A stretch of DNA of 64,000 nucleotides, from contig NC_057317.1 of the NCBI RefSeq assembly GCF_000687475.1, forward strand, positions 434,001 to 498,000, given 5' to 3'. The DNA comes from Ustilaginoidea virens. Taxonomy: Eukaryota > Ascomycota > Sordariomycetes > Hypocreales > Clavicipitaceae. Under the pieces are notes generated by a model, which did not search any database, was not told the DNA's origin, and saw only the letters and a list, made by a program, of their open reading frames with translations. Numbering within the stretch: position 1 is the stretch's first letter; the number at the start of each line of letters is the position of its first letter. Of this stretch, positions 1 through 9,956 are shown one piece after another. A program made the position numbers and the translations under genes.

Positions 1-127
1 AGCCTTCTTGGACCGAGAATGGCCGTCTTTTGCCAGACTCTGCTCGTATCTTTGCCTCGTCACATCCGCCGCAGTGTGCTTTCCCGGTAAACAGGCCTTC
101 CGGCTCCCGGCCCGGCTCCATCGCAGA

Positions 128-317
128 ATGGGCCAAGAGGAGTCGACCATTGTCGACGAGTCCGTCTCGCCCCAGACCTTGTCGGAAAGATCTCTCGCCG
201 CCGTGGCCGAGTACATCAAGCAAGGGCCCAGAAAGAGGGTCGTTGTCCTCACGGGCGCGGGTATCTCTACAGCCGCCGGAAGTACGTGCCTCTCTGACGC
301 CCTCGGTCTCTTTTCTT

Positions 318-356
<39 letters not shown>

Positions 357-1672
357 TTCGTCCCCCCAAGGCCACTGCTTTCGCTTCCGCCGCGACCAAC
401 GGGATCCGCTGACACCACCACCCAGTCCCCGACTTCCGATCCCCCAAAACCGGACTGTACAACAACCTCGCGCGGCTCGACCTCCCCTACGCCGAGGCCG
501 TCTTCGACATATCCTTCTTCCGCCAGCGCCCCGAGCCCTTCTACGTCCTCGCGCGGGAGCTCTACCCCGGCCGGTTCCACCCCACCGTCTCGCACGCCTT
601 CGTCGCGCTGCTCGCCCGCAAGGGCCTGCTGCAGATGCTCTTCACCCAGAACATCGACTGCCTCGAGCGCCGGGCCGGCGTGCCCGCCGACCGCATCACC
701 GAGGCGCACGGCAGCTTCGCCGGCCAGCGGTGCGTCGAGTGCCGCGCGGGCTTCCCGGACGCCGAGATGCGGAGCCACGTGCTGCAGGGCCGCGTGCCGC
801 GCTGCCGCGAGCGCGGCTGCGGCGGGCCCGTCAAGCCGGACGTCGTCTTCTTCGGCGAGGCGCTGCCGTCGGCGTTTGCGGAGAACGCGCGCCACGCCGC
901 CGCCGCGGACGTGCTGCTGGTCCTGGGCACGAGCCTGACGGTGCACCCGTTCGCGGGGCTGCCGGAGACGGCGAGGCCGGGCGCGCCCCGGGTGCTGCTC
1001 AACATGGAGAAGGTGGGGAGCCTCGGCGGCCGGGCCGACGACGTCGTCGAGCTGGGGTCCTGCGACGCGGGCGTGAGGAAGCTGGCGGGCGAGCTGGGCT
1101 GGCGGGACGAGCTGGAGGCGTACTGGAGGGGGCTGGTGGGCGATGACGAGGCCGACAGGCAGATGCGCAGTGCGGAGGGGGGGGGTGCCGAGGTGCAGCA
1201 CGAGGTGCAGAAGCTGACGGACGGCGTGGAAGCAGCGCTCAAGGCGGAAGGCTCGGACAGGGACAGCCTGGCCGACGGTGTGGGATCAGCGCTCAAGGTG
1301 GAGGGCTCGGACAGGGACAGCCTGGCCGACGGTGTGGGATCAGCGCTCAAGGTGGAGGGCTCGGGCGGGAGAGACGGGGTGCTCACGCTGGCCGAGGGTG
1401 TGGAATCAGCCCGCAGCTTGCAAGACTCGGACAAGGACGACGAGGTGCTCACGCTGGCCGCGGGTGTCGAATCAGCCCTCAGGTTGCAAGACTCGGACAC
1501 GAAAGATGCGGCACCCAAGCTGGCCGAGAACGTGGAACCAGCACGGCCGGAACACCCGGGCAAGCGGGGCAAGGACGACGCGCCAAGCAACGATGCCGGG
1601 AGTCCCGAGGCTGCACACCCGAAGAGCCCCGGCAAAGCAGACGTTGCGGGTGCGGAAACACCGGCCAACTGA
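128..1672 (+). CDS. hst2: NAD-dependent protein deacetylase, Hst2-type sirtuin
   Basis: Removes acyl groups from lysines using NAD+; Hst2-class sirtuins are mainly cytoplasmic and shuttle to the nucleus (family knowledge). Exons are 128-281 and 426-1672, giving 466 aa. The intron (GTACGT...CCCAG) restores the NAD-binding motif GAGISTAAGIPDFRSP across the junction. Also visible are TQNIDCLERRAG and the catalytic-His motif EAHGSF, zinc cysteines CVEC and CRERGC, then VKPDVVFFGE and LVLGTSLTVHPF. The ATG at 128 is chosen because it opens MGQEES, an N-myristoylation-like context, and the following text matches Hst2 N-termini; the open frame upstream has no ATG. The last ~150 residues are a degenerate 18-22-aa tandem repeat not expected in the family. 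Identity as a class I sirtuin is very sure; the Hst2 subtype is likely. Confidence 0.95.
320..356. repeat. (CAT)n microsatellite inside the sirtuin intron
   Basis: About twelve CAT/ATC triplets lie between donor and acceptor of the only sirtuin intron. If read through they would encode a His run, but they are intronic. Confidence 0.9.
1214..1564 (+). repeat. In-frame minisatellite coding the sirtuin C-terminal repeats
   Basis: Six degenerate copies of an 18-22-codon unit begin at 1214, 1268, 1322, 1388, 1454 and 1520. The core is L-(A/T)-x-G-V-x-(S/A)-A followed by a Ser/Asp/Lys-rich half. Copies 2 and 3 are almost identical over 16 codons (core LADGVGSALKVEGS), which points to recent duplication. 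All units keep the reading frame. Confidence 0.85.
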
Positions 1673-1996
1673 CAGGTCAGTGGGGGTGAGGTGGCAAGAT
1701 GAACAAGGCAATCACTGCCGACGCTCTGTCGGCAATGGGATAGACCGGGGGGAGTCGCAAGGTGAATAAGACGACTCTGCCGACGATCCGTCCGCAGAGG
1801 GACAGACGGAAAGCTAGGCACGAGCAGGGCAATACGCTCGGACTGTTGCGCGTGTCGGGACTCCCATGCGTGCCGGAAGTTGAAGGGCCGGTTCGGCGGC
1901 ACGTGTTGGCGTTGGTAGGGCCAACGCGGGAGTCGAGGAGCATGGTTTACGAGTGATGCTGCTAGACATGGTAGTGGTAGTGCGTGGTAGAATATA

Positions 1997-2190
1997 TCCA
2001 GCATACTAAAGCGATGAATTTACAAATTAACTTTTACAGATGAATAATGTCCAACATATACACATACGAATCATGCGAATGATTATACAACCCAACATAT
2101 CATAAATCAATGATATCCAACATGTACAAATGAATCCTACGACTGACTGACCCAACATATTAGAAGTGAAATATATCCAGCATATATACA
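1997..2190. repeat. Degenerate AT-rich tandem repeat between convergent genes
   Basis: The motif TCCARCATA recurs at about 1997, 2050, 2116 and 2176. The 2050 and 2116 units also share internal blocks (GAATC-x-T-x-CGA-x-TGA and ACCCAACATAT), so the unit is about 53-66 nt. The repeat sits in the AT-rich 3' intergenic region between the sirtuin (+) and the laccase (-). The rest of 1673-2314 shows no gene. Confidence 0.6.
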
Positions 2191-2314
2191 AGAGAATCTT
2201 TCCTGGCGAACTATACCTCCATCAGGGACTGTCCGGCCCGTCCACCCTTCAGCAAGCAACAGTCGACCACATCCCATCGCTGCCGTCCACCATGCAGCAC
2301 TCGGAGCAAACCCC

Positions 2315-4348
2315 TCACAACCCGCTGTCAATCTGATCCGGGATATTCGTGTTTGTCCACTTCCCCCACTGTCGGCACGTCTCGGCCACGACCTGCGGCA
2401 TCCGCTTGTGCAGCTCCGCCACCCGGTCCGGGCTCGTGAGGAACTGGGCGAAAAACCCGGCCGACACATGCCACGCTATGTGGCAGTGGAAGGGCCACAC
2501 GCCTGCGAAGCGCGTCAGCAAAAAAAAACCGAGACCAAAAGCAGCCCGGGACGAGAGAGGAGAGCAGCAGTCTTGCCTGGGTTGTCCGCCGCGTCAAACT
2601 GGATGACCAGGTGTCCGTGCGCGCGCATCATGACCACGTCGCGCCGCAGCGGGTTGTCCCTGTTGATGATGGTCCCGTCCCACTGGCCTGGTCCTTCGTG
2701 GAGGACGTACATGTTGAAGCCGTGGAGGTGCATCGGGTGCCTGGGAAAAGTCAGCAGGCCGCCAACGGGGGCCGACGGTAGAAAAAAAGAAGGAAGAAAA
2801 GAAAAAAAGAAAAAAAAAAGAAAACAATACTTACGCAACAGGCGTGTCGTTGATGACGACGACGCGCACGCTCCTTGCCTCCCCCGTGTTCTTCACATTC
2901 CACTCCTTGGCAAACGTGTGGTTGCCCAGCGCGCTCAGCAGCAGCGTCGGGCTGTTGTAATTGCCACGGTAGTCGACGCCGTCAAGCGACCACAGCGTGA
3001 TGCCGCTCGCGTTCCGGAACAGCTTGACCTCCATGTCGTACGTCAGGTCGGGCTCCATCGGTCGCCGCTTCATGTAGGGCTTGGTGAGGCGCAGGTCGTC
3101 GTTGGCGCAGGTGCCCGGGTCCGGGGCGTGCCACGCCTGCGACCGCGGCGCCTGCGACTCGTCCGCGTCGTCGTAGTAGATTGCCGCGTAGGCCAGGGGG
3201 TCTCTGGCCAGGCTGCACCGGTCGGAGATGTTGCTGCGCATCCAGTACGCGTCCAGCTCGCCGCACGCCTTGACGAGAACGTCTGTCCGCTGGCCGATGC
3301 CCAGCGTCACGACGTTTGTGTCGTAGGGCTCCACGGTGACAAAGTCGTTGGCAATGACCGTCATGGTGTGTCCGTCGATGGAGAAGCGCTGCAGCCCCTC
3401 GGAGCCCGCGTTGATGAGGCGCAGGCGGTGCGTCTTGCCGCGCTGGAACCTGAACTTGGCGATGCCGGCGTTGCGGTGGCAGGGGGTCTTGTCGTCGGGC
3501 GGCAGGGTCGAGCAGTCGAAGTTTGCTTTGCCGTTGATCATGTTGTTGTCCGAGAGGATGGGCCGGCTGTTGGGCTTGAGCGTCTCCTTGACCAAGTCGA
3601 AGTAGTCCCGGTGGTACCAGTCCGACAGCAAAATCGGCCCAACGTCGACGTCGTACTCTTCCGTCGTCGGGCCGTAAATCACAATGGCACCAAAGATTCC
3701 CGCCGCGTACTGAGCCGAGTAGTGCGAGTGGTACCAGGTGGAACCGTAGAGCTCGGCCTCGAATGAGTAGGTGAAGCTCCTGCCGGGGGGGATCGGGCAC
3801 TGGGACACGGCCGGGACCCCGTCCTCCCATGGTTTATCGTGCTGCAGGAACCCGTGCCAGTGTAGTGCCGTGCCTTCGCTCGGGTCCGTTATGTTGTTGT
3901 GCAGCGTGACTTGGATGGTGTCGCCCCAATTCGCCTCTATCAGGGGCCCTGGAAAGGCGCCGTTGATCAGGATGGTATCGCGCTCGTAGCCGTCTGGCGC
4001 AAGGCGGCCTCGACTGAGCGTGAAGTCATATGAGCGAATTACGCCGGTCCGTGGATAGCTTCGGTAGTAGTCCGTCGTGGGGTCGAGCAGGCTCCATGGG
4101 CATCCGTTGGGAAGAGGATTTTCATTCAAAAAGTTTGGCAAAAGAGGAGCCCCAAGAGTTCCCAAAAGCGAGTTGCTGGCCACCTGTTAGCTATCTTGTT
4201 GCCACCAAACACACCATACGCTCTTGGTCGGTTTTATTCCAGCTTGAGGAACAGAAACGTACCCATTCGTTCTACCTTGCGAGAGCACCCCTCCGAGATG
4301 TGTAGGCGTGTAAGGGGCGCTGTTGCCCTTGCTCAGGAGGGCTCCCAT
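2315..4348 (-). CDS. Ascomycete laccase / multicopper oxidase
   Basis: Couples one-electron oxidation of phenolics to four-electron reduction of O2. Minus-strand exons are 4348-4263, 4175-2835, 2740-2577 and 2502-2315 (592 aa). All four copper-ligand blocks are present in order: HWHG, WYHSHY, HPMHLHG and HCHIAWH. The third intron uses a GC donor (CCAG|GCAAGA), the only site that restores DNPGVWPFHCH. The protein stops exactly at DSGL, the C-terminal plug that secreted ascomycete laccases normally reach only after removal of a tail. The residue ten after the T1 cysteine is Phe. The first exon (begins MGALLSKGN) is inferred from a strong GTACGT donor and matching phase; it is not hydrophobic, so no signal peptide is visible. 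Either the enzyme is intracellular or the true 5' exon lies further upstream. Confidence 0.9.
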
Positions 4349-5988
4349 GGTTTTACCCTCGAATGCGTTTAATCAACCGGCAACCCCTGATCCTCCAAAG
4401 GGCCACGCAACACCGCCATGGAACACTTCCAAGTCCTCAGAGATGAGATGAATCTTTCTATGCCTTGGCATCAAGTCATGGTTATATCAAAAAATGTGCA
4501 AAGGCGCACCCCCCTCCCACCCCCATGCGTGCTTTGGCGGGAGCTAGTAAGGCAATAGTATAGTCGAGCTATGCTTGAACTGTGTGAGGGCGGCGCCTTC
4601 AACGAAAGCTGAAGCTGGGTGAAAGAAGCACGGATGGACGGGAAATCATCTTGGTTTATCGAGTGTCAAAAAGGGAGGGGGGGGGATCCCAAGCACGATC
4701 AGAATTTAGTCCGCTCCATTGCAAGACTTTCTTCTCATTCCCAGGGGCCCATGGATAGCGACTGCCGGGATGCTCATGGTCGTTCGTCAGACAGAGTCGG
4801 GAGACTCGGAGGCATGATGGACGTCAGTCGGGCCTTCACTCGTGCCATTTCATGAGGCCTTCCCTCTTCACTCGAGCTCGGGGGTGAGTTACTAGGTCGT
4901 CGCGGGGAATAGGCCGGGCACTTTGCGGGTGAAGAAATGGCTGATGCTGCGGAATCGGCATGCCCCCCTTGACATTTGCAATCTAAAAAGTCTCAAATAT
5001 CCTAGGCACCTCAGCATCGTTTCTAACCCATTTCGAGATAGCTTTGGTCCGCACAGACCCCACGTCTACCGTGCGTTGTGCCGCATCCGAAGCGGACGGC
5101 AAACCCGGCCCAGCACAGCCGAGGAAACGAAAAGAAAAGCGCAGCAGCTCGGACAAGCGAGCTAACTGGCTGGCGTTCCTGGCCAAAGACCAGTTGAACA
5201 AAATGGAACGGAGTGAGTGCAAGGTGGCGGAGCAAGTCTAGGCTCGCAAAGCATTGTCCCTCCAACTGCTTCATCTGAGCCACTGCTTCGTAAAAAAGCA
5301 TGGGAACCATGACGGACATCATTGATCGCACCTACATAGCACTCGGGCCGTCATACACGACTGGGAAAGGGTCAATCAACGACGCTCAGCCTAGAGTTGC
5401 CAGGCCACAACGTCAGCGCTCAAGCGATACTGACATTGACACAGGAGACTGGACTACTGAAACAATGTGCCTACCTCTAGGCTACTGCTAGGCACCTAGT
5501 CGGGTACGCGGCCAGCAAATCACTTGACGTGCAGCCAGAAATACAAACGATCAAACACTAAACTAAGCCTTCAGGAAGGAGGTGAATCCTGGCCTCAGCT
5601 CAGGGCGAGTCCCCCAGCGAGCCGAACTGACAAGGAAAGCGAGACTTTTGTACCCATTCTTTGCTTGTCGCCAAACGTTAACCCCCTCACGTTGTCGCAG
5701 TGGCAGTAGCACGTTTTACCTCTTCTCATCGGAATGTCATGAATAAAGCTTCGTCAATGCATAGGAGATCTTCACATAGTCTGCAATGCACGCACCCTAG
5801 CGGTCTGTTGCTCTGATATGGGAGCACTGTGCCTCGCGTGTTTGCTGGAGCAGAAGCCCTGGTAGATGATGTAATATTTGAACATGTTATTTTTTCGTGC
5901 ATTGTACAGGGTAATGCCTGGAGTAGAAGCGTCATCACGCTGGCTCTAGTTCCAGTGGGTATATGAAGCGCGGCGAGTGTCTGGTATC
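4349..5988. other. Intergenic region, no gene recognised
   Basis: Only short open frames (under ~105 codons) without family resemblance are present. It holds the presumed promoter of the laccase (right side, since that gene reads leftwards) and the 3' flank of the Mgr2-like gene. A short C-tract is at ~4509 and CTAGGCACCTAG-like motifs at 5480-5505. Confidence 0.5.
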
Positions 5989-6557
5989 TCAAGACCTTCG
6001 CCACGCAGGGTTCGCCATCATTACTATCGGTCGTCTCTGTGCGCGCATGTACAACTCGTTTAGCTTCGGATCCGCATCCGACCGAATAACGGAACCGATT
6101 GACATGAAAAAGCTGCAACATAAGCTTTCGTCCCCGAATTCGGATGGGAGTGGGCTTACCCAAACGTCGTTCCAGACACGGCCATATATTGTCCCAAAGT
6201 TCTCATTACGCCTTGTGTGCCCGCACCGTATCGGAAGATGTTAACCGTTCCTAGCAAAGTATCTGTTAGATTGGAAGAGGGGTCGAGAGTTGAGCTTGAT
6301 TGAATATTTCGCACCAAAGATGAATCCCATGATAACTCCAACAGCTAGGTTCAAAGGGGGAAGAAAGGCGTCAATGAGTTGGCAAAGTCTTTACACACAG
6401 AGAAGAAACGTACTGCCGCCCATCATGGCGCCCATTTTCACTAAACAAACATGCGTTAGCTCCGAGGATTCTCCCACTTGCACCAAATCAGCATACACTT
6501 GTCAAGGTTGGATGGACCATGTTGTGCACCGGCGGGCACTGCTGCAACAGGAGGCAT
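5989..6557 (-). CDS. mgr2: Mgr2/Romo1-family mitochondrial inner-membrane protein
   Basis: Mgr2 is a TIM23-translocase subunit that controls lateral release of preproteins; metazoan Romo1 is its homologue. Five minus-strand exons, 6557-6497, 6440-6414, 6344-6315, 6250-6160 and 6112-5989, give 110 aa. Every junction keeps frame and rebuilds the family signature: MPPVAAVP, LDKLKMGAMMGG, TVGVIMGFIFG, a GTQGVMRTLGQYM segment and GFFMSIGSVIRSD. Two hydrophobic glycine-rich helices (about residues 22-41 and 58-81) match the expected hairpin. Exons 2 and 3 are only 27 and 30 nt. The final 30 residues after IRSD are longer than in yeast. Family assignment is secure; the exact symbol is inferred from the family. 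Confidence 0.92.
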
Positions 6558-7523
6558 GTTGATGTTGGCGAGGCAAGCTCTACTTGGAAGAGGATTGCTT
6601 GATTCAAGTCGACCGTTCTGAGGGAGTTGGACATGCGAAGCCTTCTGAGATGATGCGACATGATTGGGTGCCCTCTGCGTCGCCGGAAAAATATAAGTGC
6701 GCAAGCTGGCTCCTCACAGTGTCTGGAGTTGGTTGGTGCACAGAGTCAACGCCATCACGTGGACAACTGCCATGGGCAGGTGATGGGTCCAAGACGTGGT
6801 CAGAAGTTGCCAAGGCTCGGGAAATCGAGTGTAGATCAATAACAACGGAAAACGAAACTTTTATGCGAACCATTTTACAGCCTGGCTGCTCCATCCTCGG
6901 GTGGTTGGTGAGAATGCCGAGTGCCTCCAGCACTGTACGCAGCTCCCAGCAACATTGAACACGCCTGGCATCCAACAGCGGGCCAGGTCAAGAGAACGGG
7001 GTAAGAGAGGTAAGAGCCAAACAAGTCCTCCCCTTCAGCTCTCTCCACAAGTAGCTTCTTGGAACAACGGGCTCGTCCGCGTCACCTTTGCCCGCGAGTT
7101 CGCATTCGTGGTAGGTCTCAGCGTTATGCCGCTTGAACCTTTTTAGCCCTTATCTGCCAAAACGTGTTTTGTTTTTTTTTTCTTCCCTCGCCCCCCTGCA
7201 AAGGCAGCCAGCTCATGGGGGCAAAGCCTTGGTCGGTAACTCTGGTTCCAGCTGACGAATTTTCGGCTTCTAGATTCAAACCTCCTGTTGAGGAAGCCTG
7301 AGTAAAACGAAGGATTGTTGTCGAGACTCCTCCAGCCTCTGCATCAATTGAACGGGTTCTCAAAACACAGGTTCGGTACAATCCGAACGGAGGTGGAGTG
7401 CTGCAAACTTGGCGGAGCAAAACTAAAAGGGCCCTCTCCAAGAAGCTTCTCGCAGGTTGCCATCGAAAACATCGGAAGCTTGTGCTTTCCACTTCGACGC
7501 AGGGACACGCTCAAAGATTTCCG
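6558..7523. other. Shared upstream region of Mgr2-like (-) and FHA protein (+) genes
   Basis: A 966-bp divergent intergenic interval. A CT-rich stretch at 7160-7195 (T run followed by TTCCCTCGCCCCCC) lies in the probable promoter/5' leader of the FHA gene. No ORF with family resemblance is present. Confidence 0.5.
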
Positions 7524-7928
7524 ATGACTGCAGTAGCCACCCCTCCGACCTTCCCCCAACTCGCACGACCAGCATGGGGAACTATTAGCGGCAGCAATTC
7601 GATGGATCCCGACGAAGTAAGAGGCATGTTCGCGCCGCGTAAGCAGCTTTCCAGGACAAACTCTGCCTCATCGCTGTCTTCCAGCTCGTCGATTACGTCC
7701 GTCGCCACGAATGGTTCACAATCGAATGGTAGCTCGCTGTCGGCCACTTCAGATTTGAGCCAGTGGTCAGCCTCGACTGCATCTCGAAAGAGGCCTCAAC
7801 CAAAAGGTCCTTGGTCAGCTGGCAAGGCTGACACACAATCGGACTACCCAAAAGTACCTCATAACCGATCAAACGGCATGGCAGCTCCTCACAACGGGAT
7901 TCAGCTGGGTCCCGGCCCAAATGTAATG

Positions 7929-7982
<54 letters not shown>

Positions 7983-9956
7983 CACCAACAACAACAACAA
8001 CAACAACAACACCAACAACAGATGATGCTAGGTCCGATGAGTTCGGAGCAGTTTCCACCAAGCCAACCGGTTCTGTATCTACTTTCTCTCAACGGAACAT
8101 TTGAGAGAAAGACTATTGCTGTTCCCTTTGCCCCCGACAGCCTCAGGATCGGTCGGCAGACGAATCAGAAAACAGTCCCCACGGCTACAAACGGCTTCTT
8201 TGACAGCAAGGTTTTGTCGAGGCAGCACGCCGAGATTTACGCAGAACGAAATGGAAAGATTTTCATTCGCGATGTCAAGTCTTCGAATGGCACGTTTGTG
8301 AATGGCACACGTCTTTCGCAGGAAAATCGCGAATCCGAACCGCACGAGCTGCAGACGGCCGATCACCTGGAGCTCGGCATCGACATTGTGAGCGAGGACC
8401 AGAAGACGGTGGTGCACCACAAAGTGGCCGCAAAAGTCGAGCATGCAGGATTTCTGAGCAACACAAACAATGTTCTGGACATGAACTTTGGCGATCTGGA
8501 TCCCGCCAACGGGACCATGCTGATACCCAACGGGCCGCTTCAGATGCGTGGTCGGCAAGGTGGCAATATGGGCACGGGTAACAACGGTGCTCGGATGATG
8601 AACAACAATGGCGGCACGAACGGACACATGAACGGGATGTCGCAGCAAAGGTCATTCTTTTTGGCCCCCATCGCCACGGATCAAATCCTGAAGCGGCTAG
8701 CCGTAAGTACACTGGACCCATGGGGGGGGGAAGGGGGGAAGCTTTGCTAACGTTTTCCATAGTCGGAATTGAGAAACGCGCGGTTGCAAGCTCAGGATCT
8801 GGGTCGGACGAATCAGTTTGTCAACACACTGCTCAGCAAGGAGGACGTCAAGGACCTGGAAAAGTCGGAGATGCCGGAACCGGCGAAGCTGCGACAGCCG
8901 CAGCCTTCGGTGAACGGAGGGCTACCGTTTCGATCTGATGCAAAGACTCGCTTCTCGGAACCCCCAGCACCGCCGCCCCAACAGCCTTTACCGGAGAAGC
9001 CTGATGTGCCGTCGCTAAAGAGGGGGGGCCCGTCTGAGCGGCCGAAATCCGGGCCGCCCAACTCCGCAGCAGCGCGACAGGAAAACCTGAACCAAATCAT
9101 CCAGCTTACAGAGGCTTTGAACAATGCCAAGCGAGATATGGACACTCAGTCTGCACGGATGCGGGAGCTAGAAGCGATGCTTCAAAAAGAACGAGCTGCT
9201 CGCGAGCTCGCAGAGGATGTGGCAAAACGCCTCGAGGCGTCGGCAAACACACAGGTCGACGACTTGTTCAAGGCCCAACCCGACACCACTGTCATGGATG
9301 ATGATGATGCCGCAGAAGCGGTACAGGAGTTTGCGTCAAAGCTAGTCCAGGCCAGAGAGGCTCTTGCTGGTGAGAAGCAGGAGCAAGAGACACGGGCTGG
9401 AGACGCAGAAGCCAAAGAAGTGGCTGCGGCGCTGCAGTCTCGGGTTGACAACATGGGTGAGCAGATGAAGGATATGCGCGAGCAGCTCCAACAGTGGAAG
9501 CAAAGATGCGAATCCGCGGAGCGGGAAAGAGATGAGAGCACAAGATCGCTAGCAGAGATGGTATCACAGCTCCGAGCTGAGGAGGCCAAGCGAGTTGCCG
9601 CCGCCGCCGCCGCAGCAGCAGCAGCAGCAGCAGCAGGTGAGAGACGGCGGTCACGATCACGCAAAACGAGGGTAGACTCGAGGGAGAGGGCGGCGGCAGA
9701 AGACGAACAGATGGCTGCAGCAGCGGTCCCGGAGCACGACTCGACGGCCGGCGACGAACTGGACGACGGGGCGACGCTGTCGAGAGCAAGCACCATGACG
9801 CCACTACCCTCGTCACGGAGAGGGTTCGGCCCGGGCGACCAGGCCTTGCAAGCAGGGCTGCCCTATGCATCCATGCTTGGCGTTGTATTCATCGGCATGG
9901 GACTGATGGCTTACATCAATGGTTGGCAGCCTGCACCGCCGAGGGTAGAACGATGA
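7524..9956 (+). CDS. FHA-domain, coiled-coil, tail-anchored protein (SLMAP / PRO45 / Vps64-Far9/10 type)
   Basis: Homologues (SLMAP in animals, PRO45 in Sordaria, Far9/Far10 in yeast) anchor the STRIPAK phosphatase-kinase complex to ER, nuclear and mitochondrial membranes. Exons are 7524-8702 and 8763-9956 (790 aa; 60-nt intron, GTAAGT...CATAG). Order of parts: Ser-rich disordered N-terminus, a 30-residue Gln tract (residues ~137-166), an FHA domain (~182-300) with RIGRQ, SRQHAEI and SSNGTFVNG phosphopeptide-binding motifs, a Gln/Asn/Gly linker, coiled coil (~515-690) broken by an Ala run, and a C-terminal hydrophobic anchor MLGVVFIGMGLMAYI (~770-785). The ATG at 7524 is the first in frame that starts a plausible protein. 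The role in hyphal fusion and fruiting-body development is by family analogy. Confidence 0.9.
7932..8021 (+). repeat. CAG/CAA polyglutamine tract in the FHA protein gene
   Basis: Thirty codons: a run of CAG followed by CAA with two interspersed CAC (His) codons. The pure CAG half is the more length-unstable part. Confidence 0.95.

Noticed and set aside
320..356. Run of His codons resembling a His-tag
   Set aside because: It is a (CAT)n microsatellite inside the sirtuin intron, between valid splice sites; not vector sequence.
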